Shown one piece after another: positions 31,766 to 44,246 of a stretch of 64,000 nucleotides of DNA (positions within the stretch are counted from its first letter, which is position 1; every line of letters begins with the position of its first letter). A program made the position numbers and the translations under genes. Source of the DNA: Primula veris (Eukaryota; Streptophyta; Magnoliopsida; Ericales; Primulaceae); contig OY821741.1 in the NCBI GenBank assembly GCA_963682055.1, positions 18,529,211-18,593,210 of the forward strand. The letters are read 5' to 3'. A model generated the notes under the pieces. That model did not search any database. It saw only the letters and a list, made by a program, of their open reading frames with translations, and was not told the origin of the DNA.

Positions 31766-33760
31766 TTTTAGTGTATGACAGATTAGAGCACGTGTCACTA
31801 TGCTCGTCGTCCCGATAAACTACTACCTCCAAAACTATTTTAATCTTTGGAATAAATTCATAAGCCCTTTGGTCATCAATGAAAATGAGTCAGCATCCTT
31901 CTCAATTCTAACACCCCACGCCCTTTCAGTTGTAAAGACATCATCAATGAGGTTGAAAACCTCCTCAAGTGAAGAGTTACGGAAATTGTTTAGCCACTTT
32001 TCGTCAATTTAGATCTTGAGAGGTTTTTGCACGGCTGAGTAGAACATTCTTATAATTTTTATGGTGTTCGGACACTGTAAGAAATTATGGGTCCCACCGC
32101 TTGAAGTTGGTTTTTACACGCTTGCGTTCTGCACATAGTTCTGGGATTCAAGAAGCAGAACTTTCCAGGTTAACGGGACAATAAAACTGGGACACATACA
32201 AGGAAGTGGATGTTGTTATTAAGAGGAGACCTCACCAATCACCTTGACTGATAGGGTATGATCAATCAGCTTGATCGATCTAGTATGACCGATCAACTTG
32301 ATTGGTCAAGGTCGCGGAAACATGAACTTTTGGCAGTCATAATCCGGGTTGGTTTGTGAAAACAAGATTTTTTTAACTCAAAATAAAATGAAAGTAAATT
32401 GAATTACTGTTTTCGGCAAAATCAACCAAAACACGTTTTAAGCGACTGATTTCCCTGACAGCGGCACCAAAATACTAACTCCCCATCGAACGTATTTTGT
32501 CTTATATCAAGAGACCTCACAGGATCATGAGGGAAGTTTAGTAAATAGTTATAAGATACCCGGTTTTATTGAATCCGAGGAAACCCATTTTACGTGAACG
32601 TAAGTTTTGATGTGATTTAAATTTACTAATTAAATACTACGATTAAAAAGGCGTTAGCGTCTGTGATGTCGGTCAGTGGCTCGATTCCTCTTCCTTTATC
32701 ATAGCAGACCTTTAATAATTAAAACATATTAAACAATTAAAATAAATACTATTACGCTAATTTACTAATCGTTTTCATGTTTTCGAATAAGCTAACAATA
32801 GAGAGCTATTTTCTACGTTTGAGCAACTACTTAGCGAAAACAAAAGAGTAAATAAATTAGCAGAGACAAGAAAAACGAGCAATAATCATGACTAAGGCAA
32901 TAACACGTTTACAATTATTGTCAGAAATAGGTAATTACAATTGATATGATCGTATAAGCTCTCTCTCTCTAAAAATGTATAGGCTCTTCTTTTCAGCTCT
33001 AAATGAGTAGTTACAATTAATATGATCGGAAATATCAGTTACAAAACAAAACAAACTATATGGTTAACTAAAATCTATATCAGATTTTGTTACATGACAC
33101 ATTAGCTTGATCGGCCAGGGCAGATTGGTGAAGTTGACCGATCGGGTCACTAATTTTCAAAGATTTTGCGAAATGAGTTGTTGGGCTTCATGGCTTCCTT
33201 TTGGTTTGGTTGAGACCTTTTTTCTAGCATAATTACGTTGACATTAATTCTTTTTTATCTTATTTCTTTGTTCTGGCTCACTTTGGCTACTTCACTTTGT
33301 TCGAGTCTCGTTTTAGAGCACTCACAATAGATTATCTAATACATATCTATTTTGTAGAATATATGAACTTTTTCTATTTAATAGATTTTCTATAATACAT
33401 TCTCTATAGCGGATTATTTAAAATACATATTTACTACTGCAATTTAATCTCTATAGCAGATTATCTAAAATACCTATTATCTTATTTATAGTTAAAAAGA
33501 TTATTAAATATCACCCTTTCAAAAATAAAATAAATTTGTAAGTTCATATATGAAATACCCACTTTTAGAAATAAATTATATACAAAAAATAAAATCATTA
33601 TTTTTTCAAATCATAAAAGGGAACGGAATGTTTAATTTTACAATATAATATCATGACTAAAATTTCGAACAAATTTATAATTGTTATAATAAAAACAGTT
33701 GGATTTCATTGTTTCAGTATAAAACAACTATTCTCTCCCTCCCATTAACAAATAGGAGAA
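31766..33760. other. Old LTR-retrotransposon-like debris
   Basis: No intact gene. On the minus strand 32452-32469 reads TGGTGCCGCTGTCAGGGA, a decayed tRNA-Asp-type primer site. The noncoding sequence to its right (to about 33310) would then be an old 5' LTR of a Ty3 element in the same orientation as the Tat element. Its gag would lie at 31.7-32.4 kb, where only short minus-strand open stretches survive. The stretch 33310-33760 is AT-rich with nothing recognised. Confidence 0.35.
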
Positions 33761-34069
33761 AATTAAGGATTGCACCATGAAAACAAAAATATTTAAGAAT
33801 TGGTTCGAATATAAAATTTAATTAAAAATTGGTCCAATATATATAATACATATATTCTGTTTTAATATCACAGATATCTCTCTCTAAATCATATAATCGA
33901 GCTCTCTGTCTCAATCGAGCTCTCTCTCTCTCTACATACATATATAACTCACCTAAACCTATCATCACAACCGCTCCTCCGTCATTCCCTCTACCTCCGC
34001 CGCTGCCGTCGAAGTTTTCCTCTTCCTCCCTCTCGTCCTCGCCAGCGGCCTGCCTCCACCGCCGCCTGT

Positions 34070-34222
34070 GTATATATGTATATATCTATGTATATATATA
34101 TGTATGTGTGTATATATCTGTGTTTATATATATATACATATACATATATATACACACAGATATATACACATACATACATACATCTCTCTCTCCATCGGGA
34201 GGAAAGAGAAGAAGAAGAAGTT

Positions 34223-34278
<56 letters not shown>

Positions 34279-34290
34279 ATATATATATAA
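34070..34290. repeat. TA/TG-rich simple-sequence block
   Basis: Interspersed TATATG, TACATA and pure (AT)n runs, the longest about 34233-34276. Repeating-dipeptide open frames here come from composition, not coding. Confidence 0.9.
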
Positions 34291-34307
34291 TAGAGTCAGT
34301 TTTACCG

Positions 34308-34362
34308 ATGGTCGATCCATTCCTTGTTGAGACTCTGCAAAACCCTCGCCATCGTCTCACCA
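34308..34362 (+). pseudogene. Captured first exon of an R3H-domain protein gene
   Basis: The stretch encodes [18 protein letters not shown] and is followed at once by GTGAGT, a good splice donor. The string matches the amino terminus of plant R3H (and SUZ) domain single-stranded nucleic-acid-binding proteins, where it precedes the R3H helix. Only this exon, a leader-like region and part of an intron are present; the R3H motif itself is absent. It sits inside a TIR element, so it is best seen as a transduplicated fragment. The family call depends on a short match. Confidence 0.6.
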
Positions 34363-35092
34363 GTGAGTTTTGATTCAAACTCTTTTTGATTCAGACTCTT
34401 TTGTAATTAGTATGTAAAATGGGGTTCAGATTATTTTTGATTCAGACTCTTTTTAAAATAACTTATTGTTCAGACTTTTTTTGGTTCAGACTCTTTTGTA
34501 ATTACGTTACATCTGTCATAGGTAAATTAATTAGAAATTGGAATTTTTTGTTAAGTCTAGAATGGAAGACAAGGAGCATATTTGCATTTTTTTCTTTAGT
34601 ATTTGGATTTAACTTTCTCTTTGGATTTAACTTATTGTTCAGACTTTCAGACTGTTTTTTAATTAATTTATTTTTCAGACTTTTTTTATTTAATTTATTT
34701 TTCAGATTGTTTATTTTTCAGACTGTTTTTTAATTAATTTATTTTTCAGACTGTTTTTTATTTAATTTATTTTCCACACTGTTTTAATAAAAACAACGAT
34801 AATAAGGGTAAATTTTGGATTGACGGGATAATAATGAGTATAATAAACTTACCTTCACCATCTTGTTTTCTGAAATCAACGAAGAGTGAGAATACAGTCT
34901 GATGGCGGGATTTGTTGGCGGTTTAAAGAGAGAGAATACAGTACAAACACGTTTTTTCAGAGAGAGAGAGAAAGAGAATGCTTCAGTTTTTATTTTTTAA
35001 TTGTTTTTTATGACGTCAGCAATTTTTTTTAATGATGTCACCAAATGGACCAATTCTTAATTAATTTCATTTTTATGGTTCAATCCTTAATT

Positions 35093-35663
35093 AAGTTATA
35101 GATAGGTAGGTAGCCAATCCAAAATTTACGGTTTTAACGCTGTCCCAAAATAATAGTCCGATTTCTTTTTTTACCACAATTTTTTCTATTCTACCCATAT
35201 TTATTAACTTTAGAATTAACAATGGTTTTGGTATTTATTTACCAATATTTACTGTTATTGAGTCGTTGACCACTATTGTACCAAATTCAACTAACTTGTA
35301 ATTATAAACCTCGACATATAATTGCACTTAATGTTTTTATCTATTGAAGATGTAATATACATTGAGATTTAAATTGTTAGAGCATACAATATAGATGTAT
35401 TAACTCTCTTATTACATAAAATTGTTAGTTAACAATGTATTTTTTCTTTCCATTAGTTGGGTTAAAGTATCCATTATCTTTATTTTTTTAAAAATAACAA
35501 TATTTTTAATTGATGATATGGCAAAAAACTCTCATCTTTACTATATCAACGGTTCATTCCCCAGTAATAGTGATTCAGTTTCTATGTGTCTACACTTGAA
35601 TGAATGTTGGTAGGCTGTAATAGTGGTAATAGTGGTTACCAATTAAAATAGATAACTTTGGTA
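35093..35663. other. AT-rich spacer, possible MITE pieces
   Basis: No gene. The phrase AACAATGGTTTTGGTATT near 35218 resembles the ends of the MITE at 35664-36035, so more fragments of that family may lie here. Confidence 0.35.
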
Positions 35664-36035
35664 TAGCATCCGCAATGTTTATGTTATCTTTCTTGTTAAA
35701 TATAAATTGTTAGTTAACAATCAAATTTCTTTCATATTGGTTATACTATGGTTAGTCTCCATCAACTTTAACATTGTTAATACAATAAAGTTGTTAAATT
35801 TAATAAGTGACTTAGTTGATGATGTGACAAAAATAGTTAATACACTTCTATAATTAACCATTTCTTCCAGAATACTAGACATGAGTTAATATAAAAAAAA
35901 TACATAAGCTTGTTAAATTGACAAACCATTTTAACACTTAATTTTAACATGCGTATGTGTCATTTAAAATATAATTTGTTGATGATATGTCACTATTTAA
36001 CATGTAAAAGTTATCAAAACCATTGTAGATGCTCT
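35664..36035. mobile_element. MITE with GAGCATC-type ends
   Basis: The left end reads AGCATCCGCAATGTTTATG and the right end, reverse complemented, GAGCATCTACAATGGTTTTG; both continue to GTTATC/GATAAC. The element is about 372 bp with no coding sequence. Similar termini recur nearby (36136-36158). The target duplication is unclear. Confidence 0.55.
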
Positions 36036-36269
36036 TAATATAACACACTAATGTGAGAGTTAAATTTAATGTACGTATGTGTGATTTAACAAGCAACTAA
36101 TTGAGGATGTGACAATATTAATATTGTTAAATTTAACAAAATCATTGTGCATTCCCTTAGTTATAGGTGACTTATATTATTAATATTCATCCACTTCTAC
36201 AAAAATTAAATTATGGGCAAAATTGGAACAACACTAATTTGTTACTATTTTAACTAATTTTTTTAAAAC

Positions 36270-36636
36270 ACGTGAAAACCTTAAGGTCTTGTTTGGTTAC
36301 CGGATTCATACTTTCAAGACTATGAATCCGTTAGGATTAGACAAGGATTGCGAATGACCCTTTTATTTTAAACCCTATTGAATGTCTAATCCGATCAAAT
36401 GCTTGGTTTTTTTCGTACTTTGACATATTTTGCAGCCAAACACATTCAATATGATTCAACGGTCTTTTTATGTAGGCGCCATTCAATAGGATTTAAAATA
36501 AAAGTTTGTTAACCACGTATTCAGGATTGCAAAGTGCAAAAATGTTTGTCATTCAATAGAGAGACCGAGCAAATTCAACAAAATATGTCAAAGTACGAAA
36601 AACACATAAAAAAAGCAAATCATATCATTCAACGGT
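36270..36636. other. Noncoding transposon arm with inverted repeats
   Basis: GGTCTTGTTTGGTTACCGG at 36284, preceded by TTAA, looks like the end of a PIF/Harbinger element with a TAA-type target site. Inside, TTTTTCGTACTTTGACATATTTTG (36407-36432) is repeated inverted at 36576-36601. The arm leads directly into the Harbinger ORF1 relic. Confidence 0.4.
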
Positions 36637-37135
36637 CTAAATGCTAGAAAAATAGTCAACCGTGGACGCTTCATTACAGATCATACTTCCGACTTTAAGT
36701 CTACTTGTATCGTCGAGTGGCATCTCCTCTAACTTGTCATAGACTTGTTTTTTCGCCTCAGATAAGTCTTTTAAATAACCAATAAATTGCGCTATCACAA
36801 GTAAGCTATGAACCGATTTGTCACAAAAGTTACCAAATTTCTTCGCAAATGATGATAGGCCAGCAGAAAGGCCTCATTGCGGCTTCGACTCCTCTTCCTT
36901 CCATTACTACTTTCCGTGTTTGCATGGGGGTTGGTATATTGTCAGAAAAGTCAGTGGGTGAAGGCGTGTGAAAATAATCATCGTTTGATTGCATTTCTTC
37001 TTGATTCATAGCATTTTGGGCCTTGTCGGGTCCCTCGACTAAATCTACGGTTCCTTGATCTTTACCAAACAAGATACACCAATTTTCATAATACGAAAAC
37101 AGCTTATTAGGCCAAGTTTTTACAGAACTATCATT
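36637..37135 (-). pseudogene. PIF/Harbinger ORF1 (Myb/SANT-like) C-terminal exon
   Basis: Minus-strand exon starting after a CTTTTTACAG acceptor. It encodes NDSSVKTWPNKLF, YYENWCILFGKDQGT and then, after a +/-1 frameshift near 36835, KFGNFCDKSVHSLLVIAQFI and LKVGSMICNEASTVDYFSSI before a TAG at 36637. The order (FGKD box, Ser/Thr linker, terminal helical region) is that of the Myb/SANT-like DNA-binding partner protein encoded beside PIF/Harbinger transposases. The N-terminal Myb part is missing; a copia element is inserted about 145 bp upstream. Confidence 0.65.
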
Positions 37136-37280
37136 CTGTAAAAAGTAAAAAAAAAATCAAACTTTGTCATATAACTTCTAGATATTGCTACATCAGAACT
37201 TATATTTTTGACAAGCGGAGACAATGGAGGTCAAATTATGTCTTGTATTATTGACAAGTGGAAACTTTATGAGTGGAAAT

Positions 37281-37815
37281 TGTTGGAAAAAACTAATGGT
37301 TTTTTGAGTGAATGCTATTAACTTTTAGGAGTTTAAAAACATTTACTCCCCCAATTTATGTGGGTCTTATTATTTGTAAAAATGAGTTACAAAGACAAAA
37401 AAATAAAAGGAATGGTCTTGTGACATTTTTAAAGGACTTTTCATGAGAAAGAAAAACATGTCATCATACACACATACACACACAAACACAGGCATACATA
37501 TAGAGAGAGAGTACCGCACCACCAACGGCCCGACCGTGGCTCGGTGCCGTTTCCGCCGAGTCACATGTGATAGACGTTGTACCTTGGGAACGAAGTGCCA
37601 CATGTAGCCAGAAGCAGAGGTGGCGGGGCAAATATCGTTTAAGGGAAACTGCTTCCAGTTACCTCGTCTCGGACTTTAGTCCATTTCGGTATCATTTACA
37701 TTATTTTATGTTAATCTTGTAATTGATATTTATATATTTGAGGAAACCATTTTCTGTTTATTTGTCCATTTCTTTTCCGTAGAAATTATTGTGTTTATTT
37801 ACAACGTACCCAACA
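37281..37815 (+). repeat. 5' LTR, copia element
   Basis: 535 bp, starting TGTTGGAAAAAACT and ending GTACCCAACA. It contains a 150-bp GC-rich core (37500-37670) also found in the solo LTR at 50010-51389. Confidence 0.95.
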
Positions 37816-40800
37816 ATCTTAAACGATATTTTTTATGTTTGGTACGTTAATACAATAATTTCGGTGTATGGATTTACAGAAAATTATTTCTTTATCCGTA
37901 ATCGTTCTTAGTAAAATCATTTTCTCTTAATCTTTGATTTCGGGAATTTGATGTTTACGGCTATAATGGTTTCGGATTGTTATATCATGTTTTTAATTTT
38001 ATTTGTGGTTTATCCTTGTTCTGGATTTTCCATACATTTAATTTGTATATATGCGTAAGATTACATTCTGTTACTGAAATATTCTGTTATAATATTCCGA
38101 TAACATTTCTAACTTCAGAGTATTGGTAACATTTTCTGCAAGAGGTTTTCCATCTCACCGGTTATGGTTGGTATAGTCCTATAACTGTTAATACGCTGGT
38201 AAAAGTAGACTTGTAGTGCTTAAAATTCATAACATCATACATACGCCTTATTTGATTGCAGTATTTTTGTCTAGGATATATATGCATATTTATAATATGT
38301 GATTTTATCCATGCTTAGATTTTTTGAGGAAAAATAAAAAATATATACTATGACCTTTTTTGTAGTATGGTCTAGATTATGCATGTATAATCTTTTATTT
38401 GGTTTACACTATATTTTGTTTGTGTAGATGCATGAGAAAGTATGGGTTTTGTCCATTAATTAATATGTTTGTATTTACACGTGGATTAACCTCTTTGTAT
38501 GGTGTTTTGATCAACCCATGTTATATATAATTGGTGAAACAATTTTTTTTTTAATGTATGTGGCGTGTAATTTTATTCACAAGCTTTTGTTAGCATGTTT
38601 GCACATTATATTTGATTATGTGTATATAGTCAGACGTTTGATTAAGGACAAATTTTATCCAGAACAATGCATATGATTTTATTTGAATTGATTATGTGTA
38701 GAATTTAACTATAACATGCATGATGTGGTGTATTTGATGGTCCAGTAACTTGTTTGTATGTACTACAAGAGTGAAATGTACGGTAAAACTCTACTGTCTT
38801 GTTGGTTTCAAGGTAGAGTAAAATGTTTGGTTAATTAATGTGTTAGTAATTGGTCATTATTAACTTTTAATTAATTTGGAAACCGTTTTGGAATATTGCT
38901 GTTTTGTGAACCATAATTGTCGTGGCAATGGTTTCGATATATCTTGAATAATTGGATTAACTATTTGAGAGTTATATTACGTGGTATATTAATGTGCTTT
39001 AAAGACTTATATGGATCTCACTTGACTGTTACCTTTTAGTCCATTTCGTTTGAGCATGGTTCACAAAACAAATACAGTTAATATGTTGGGGAGGAAAATA
39101 TTTGTTTATATTAATGAATATATGAGATCATGGATTTTGATATGAAATGCATGAGATGTAGTTGTGAATATATGTGACCATTTTCATTTATGGTGAGTAT
39201 TTTGGGTGGTTGGACTCTGTCCAGTGAATGCATTATGCTTTTATATTCTATTTACTTGCATGTATAAATGGTAATGCACATGTATTGGTTACCGGTAACT
39301 AAGAAACATGCATGTTTCATTGATTTGTTCGTTGTGTTACATGACCGGATTGGTACCGGTTGCATACTGTTTGGAATTTGCGTAGTTGATTATTATATTT
39401 TCTAGAGTTTTAGAATATTTTAATTGCGAGTAATCTGGCTAGAAACTAGATTATTTTGTTAGTGCACTTATACATGTTTATTGTTTTTCATGTTAATAAA
39501 GTACTAACAATTTTCAATGAGTATTTGTGTAGACATGGATCTCTACCATGGAATTGAAGGATTGGTGATTATTCGAAACAGTTCTAGTAAAAGCCATTAA
39601 ATTGGGGATTACGACAGAACTGGTTTCGAAATAGTTCTTGTAAAACCATTTTCTGATTTTTCAGAATTTGGGGCTTACGACAGAACTGGTTGAATTCTGA
39701 GATTGTTCTGTGTAAAATCAGATTTATCTGGTGTTTGCGGCTGAATAAATCTTTCAGAATTTGATAATCTTTTTCGGGAATGAACTAGAATACTCTTGCA
39801 AAATCAGTTTCTTGAAACCATGCGTGGTTATAGAAATTTGGTGTTTGCGAATGAGGAGTTTTAGTTTCATTTTTCGAAATTAGATTGTGCGTGTTTGTTA
39901 TTTGAGATAACAAACAGTTTCCTGCGGGAAATGTCCGGAACACAATGGGTGCTGGAACTGACCAGAACATTGTGGGTGCCGGTGTAACTCCTATTAATTT
40001 TGCATGGGTGCATATTAATAACGGGGGTTACAAATTTTAAACGACCATTATTAAATACATTTATGTGGTGAAATAATGGGTCGTAACTCCTTTTAGTTGT
40101 GATTTATCGCAATTTAATTTGGAGAGTTATAAAGTATTGTAACGACAGTCGTTGTTGGCATTTATGGAAAGCTTTATTAGCTATCTACGAATTGCATTGA
40201 CGAGTCGGTTACATATTTGGATGAAATGTTATTTAATAACAAACTTTGTTCATCCAAGAGCAAATATTTTGATAATTGGACAAATTATAAATGGCCGTTG
40301 AGTTATATTTTAAGAATAAACAAATATCGGCTAATTTATTATTTGTTGAAATATTATCTTATTAATTTGCTGAAAGAACATGTAATAATTTGTTGAAATT
40401 AACATCTTATTTATTTGTTGGAAAAACATTTAATAATTTGTTGAAATAATATATTATTAATTTGTTAGTAAAACATATTGTGAATATGTTGAGCTTGCTA
40501 TTATTGAGAATAATAATTTAGTAATATTATATTACTATTATTGGGGGAGAACCCCGAGGGTCCCACAAATGTGGGGGTAACCCGTCGATCATGCAGATCG
40601 AGAATCTAAACGTACCCAAAAGCGCCTACGGGCGAGTGGGAGAAAACCTAACGGTTCAGTGGTATGGACTTAAAACGTCTGAAATAAATGATATCGTTTC
40701 ATTTACCACATTGAAATCGATTAAGTTTCTCTATAACAGTGTGCATGTTCTGAGTGAGAACAAAAGGGAATGCACGAACTGTGGGGGCGTTAATGTGTGT

Positions 40801-41219
40801 AAACGTTTTAAACGTTTGGAAAGCCACTAACAAGTGCAAGCATACAAATCTAAATCATGACTAGTGGTTTTGAAACCTAAAGGGCGGTAGCCTTTCGGTA
40901 GCGAAAACACTAGAATCAAATTGGGGGCAATACATGAGTGACTATTTGTTCAAAATGAGCATTTTAGTCGATACTCTTGTGGTCAATAATGACATGTTGA
41001 ATTATTCAACCAAGTCACTGATTTGACATGATATAGTAGGTGATGAAAATATAAAAGATTAAATGTTTTATTTTTCTAAATCTATTATTTAAATTGAAAC
41101 ACAAATATGAGTTTGTGTTTGAAGTAATGTATTGCTAAGTCTTCAGTTCGAAGTCTTCGAACGGAGTACATAACCAAATGGTTTGATGCATTTGAGATGA
41201 GTGCAAAACCAAGAAGGGT

Positions 41220-43130
41220 TTAAAAGATATTTCCTCAATTTATTGATGGATGTATTAAACACTGATATCTCTACTTGATGAGAAGTAAAGATAAATCAGT
41301 CGAGATATTCATTTAAGTGAGAATGAATGCGTGAATTCTATTGTTGAGGATTAAAGCTTGTCAGAAAACATGTTTAATCATGGGTGTTCTGTTGTGTTAA
41401 TCTACCAACTTTAATCCAATGATTAAGTGTTAATCATTAAATGATACACTATTTTTGGAAGTGTTAGATATTGTCTAACTAGTTCCGAAATGGTATATTC
41501 ACATGGATATGAATACATGATCAGTGTGATTGAAACGGTGAATATGAGACACCGTTCACATAATTGTGTTGATGGAATGACACCAATCGTTAAAGAACGA
41601 CTTATTATGCTCTCGAGCAAAATGTAGTTCTTAAACGATTATTATCATGTTGATAAGTTCAGGATTAAACTCTGAATTTATACGGGAAGTGAGCTTTCCG
41701 CAAGCTATGTGTTGAACAAACTATCGCTTAGGAAGTTGGACCAAACAGTCAGAATTATATAAGGCATGGTGCCTGACTATAAGTTCGTGAAAGTTTGGTG
41801 CTACCTAAGAAAGGTCTCAATCTTGTTCCTTGAAGGATTTGGATAGGATCGAAAATGGTAGATTGTGTGTTCATCGGATAAGCACAAAATATAGTGCTGA
41901 TCGGTTTCTAGTGCATAAGGCATATGGCTTTAAAGTGCATATAGAACATTGTTCTATGCCCGAGAAGCATACTTTCTAAAAGAGAAGTTTTCTGCAAAAC
42001 TCTAACGCCTGGCGAGTGTGACCAATACGTTGAGGGTTCAAAGCATTACGCTACCCAAGACAAGTGAACACTCAAACGGTGCTGGAAAAGTGGGAAAGTG
42101 AATCTTGTAAGGAAGATGAAGTGCCTCGGCATGGTAAAAGGGTAAGTAATGAAACTTCATTTATCCCTTGACCTTCATGAGTGAAGGTGAATCGACGACA
42201 TTGAAATAATCAATGTTTTCCATATAATGTGTATATGGGAAGCTGCCATCAACAATGAGGTTGATAGGCACGTGAGAAATAAAGTCAATTACTTTAAGTA
42301 AACTGACGGTTTTGATAATTTTAATGTCTATACTCTAATCTCTATAAAAGGACGCATCATTAATTAATGAGAACATGTGTCTTATAAATGGAGATCTAGA
42401 GAATTAGGAACAACCCATTGGGTCGTGGTTCCGTGTAAAGTAAGCCAAGGTGCGAAAACTTGTTAAGTCGTTATATGGACTAAAACAAACACCTAACTTA
42501 TCATAGGTAGTCTCTTGTGCGTCAAGAACTGCACTAGACCAGTTATAGCCAACTCAGTGAGCAGACTCAGTAGGTTTGCCAATGAGGCTTCTCAGATACA
42601 TGAGGTATACTGCCAATCATGAACTGCATTATACGAGATGTCCAAAATGTTTGGAGGGTATTTAGATAGCAAGTGTATCTCGAACTTTAACTGTACAAGG
42701 TCCATTAGTGGATATGTTTGTACTTAAAGAGGTTGCAGTCTTATGGAGGTCTGTAAAATAGACCTGCATAGTTGGAGAAACTGTAGAGTTAGAATTCATA
42801 ACGTTGAATCAAGCTACAGAAGAGGCAGTTTGGCTGAGAAGTCTTGGGAGGTATTCCAAGTGGCCAAAATCTGTTTCCGCAATAAACGTGTACTGCTGCA
42901 GTCAGTCAGTTATTAAACGGGATCAGAATAATTTGCATAATGGAAAGTCCCGACAAAGTCATGACATATTCGTCGGAGACACAAATCCGTAAGAGGAATT
43001 GCTAGCAAAAATTGTGGTATCCCTAGACTTTGCAAGGTCTAAGGATAATAATGCGGATCCATATACAAAATGCTTGACTCGTGGAGGAGTTGGAGCATCA
43101 TCGAGGGAAATGGGGTTTGAAGCCCAATAA
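41220..43130 (+). pseudogene. copia pol relic inside the young insertion
   Basis: Fragments only, in several frames with many stops. Integrase: LYLMRSKDKSVEIFI near 41270, PDYKFVKVWCYLRKVSI near 41773 and GSKMVDCVFIG near 41845. Reverse transcriptase: VRKLVKSLYGLKQTP near 42451. RNase H: ATEEAVWLRSLGRYSKWPKS near 42813 and FARSKDNNADPYTKCLTRGG near 43030. These establish the family and orientation. Gag and protease are not readable in 37.8-41.2 kb. Confidence 0.82.
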
Positions 43131-43700
43131 ATTGGAAACCTTCGCATAGGTAACCCAACCTGAACTGGAAACTTCAGTCTCGGGTTCAATGGGAAACTGA
43201 ATTGTGCGGGTAACCGAACAAAGCACTCGAGAACATAAGTTCTCAGCCCATTTCTATGATGAAAGAGTGATAGACCTGTACCATTTTAAGGGTGAGCATG
43301 AGGCTCTTAATGAATCAAGTATCTCGAAGGTCGAGTGGGGTGAGCCAGGACACCCTTGACTTGAAAATCACCTATAACGAGTGTGTATGGCCGATACTAT
43401 GTGATGATCTAGGGCTAAATCGCTAGAGCACTCGGTTGAATTTGCCAAGGCAGTCCAAGGCCAAATATGGACAACAACCAAAGGGCTTAGTAAGTGGTGT
43501 AGAGAGGACACTGTGTGAGTATTACCCTGGTATGCACAAACGCTAAAGGGTTCAAGGCTTTAAGGCTACCCAATAGTAGCATATCAGATTTTACATCACT
43601 ATGGCAGGTTCAAGGCGCGCGCTACCTGTCCTTATGCAGTGAATTCTCGTGGTTCTCTCGATTGCATTTAGTTGCACGTTGCATGTTTTAGATCGCATTC

Positions 43701-43711
43701 ATGTGGGGGAT
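43701..43711 (+). other. Polypurine tract, copia element
   Basis: ATGTGGGGGAT directly before the 3' LTR, a normal copia plus-strand primer site. Confidence 0.75.
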
Positions 43712-44246
43712 TGTTGGAAAAAACTAATGGTTTTTTGAGTGAATGCTATTAACTTTTAGGAGTTTAAAAACATTTACTCCCCCAATTTATGTGGGTCTTA
43801 TTATTTGTAAAAATGAGTTACAAAGACAAAAAAATAAAAGGAATGGTCTTGTGACATTTTTAAAGGACTTTTCATGAGAAAGAAAAACATGTCATCATAC
43901 ACACATACACACACAAACACAGGCATACATATAGAGAGAGAGTACCGCACCACCAACGGCCCGACCGTGGCTCGGTGCCGTTTCCGCCGAGTCACATGTG
44001 ATAGACGTTGTACCTTGGGAACGAAGTGCCCCATGTAGCCAGAAGCAGAGGTGGCGGGGCAAATATCGTTTAAGGGAAACTGCTTCCAGTTACCTCGTCT
44101 CGGACTTTAGTCCATTTCGGTATCATTTACATTATTTTATGTTAATCTTGTAATTGATATTTATATATTTGAGGAAACCATTTTCTGTTTATTTGTCCAT
44201 TTCTTTTCCGTAGAAATTATTGTGTTTATTTACAACGTACCCAACA
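43712..44246 (+). repeat. 3' LTR, copia element
   Basis: 535 bp, same as the 5' LTR except for one base. It ends CCAACA, followed by the target copy GAAAT. Confidence 0.95.

Larger units (their letters stand above)
33761..35092. mobile_element. TIR element carrying captured gene pieces
   Basis: The two ends are inverted copies: 33761 onward reads AATTAAGGATTGCACCATGA and the reverse complement of the right end reads AATTAAGGATTGAACCATAA. Similarity continues for about 40 bp to AAGAATTGG on both sides. No clear target duplication remains. The interior holds a gene-like CT/GA-rich leader, an R3H-protein first exon on the plus strand (34308-34362) and, on the minus strand around 34845-34885, a TTTCAG acceptor, a short ATG-containing stretch and a GTAAGT donor. 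This layout fits a Pack-type nonautonomous DNA transposon. Superfamily is not decided. Confidence 0.6.
37281..44246 (+). mobile_element. Young Ty1/copia insertion with a ruined interior
   Basis: LTRs at 37281-37815 and 43712-44246, both 535 bp, TGTTGG...CCAACA, differing at one base that I can find (A at about 37604, C at 44035). A perfect GAAAT duplication flanks the element (37276-37280 and 44247-44251). The internal 5.9 kb has no long frame but contains copia integrase, reverse transcriptase and RNase H relics in the right order on the plus strand. A polypurine tract GTGGGGGAT precedes the 3' LTR. The interior is far older-looking than the LTRs, so this copy was probably mobilised by another element's proteins. 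Confidence 0.95.

Noticed and set aside
34068..34373. Overlapping Tyr/Ile repeat ORFs on both strands
   Set aside because: They come from TATATG/TACATA simple sequence; every frame is open for compositional reasons.
37370..37603. 77-codon minus-strand ORF repeated at 43801-44034
   Set aside because: It lies inside the two copies of the copia LTR; no domain, and duplication is explained by the LTR pair.
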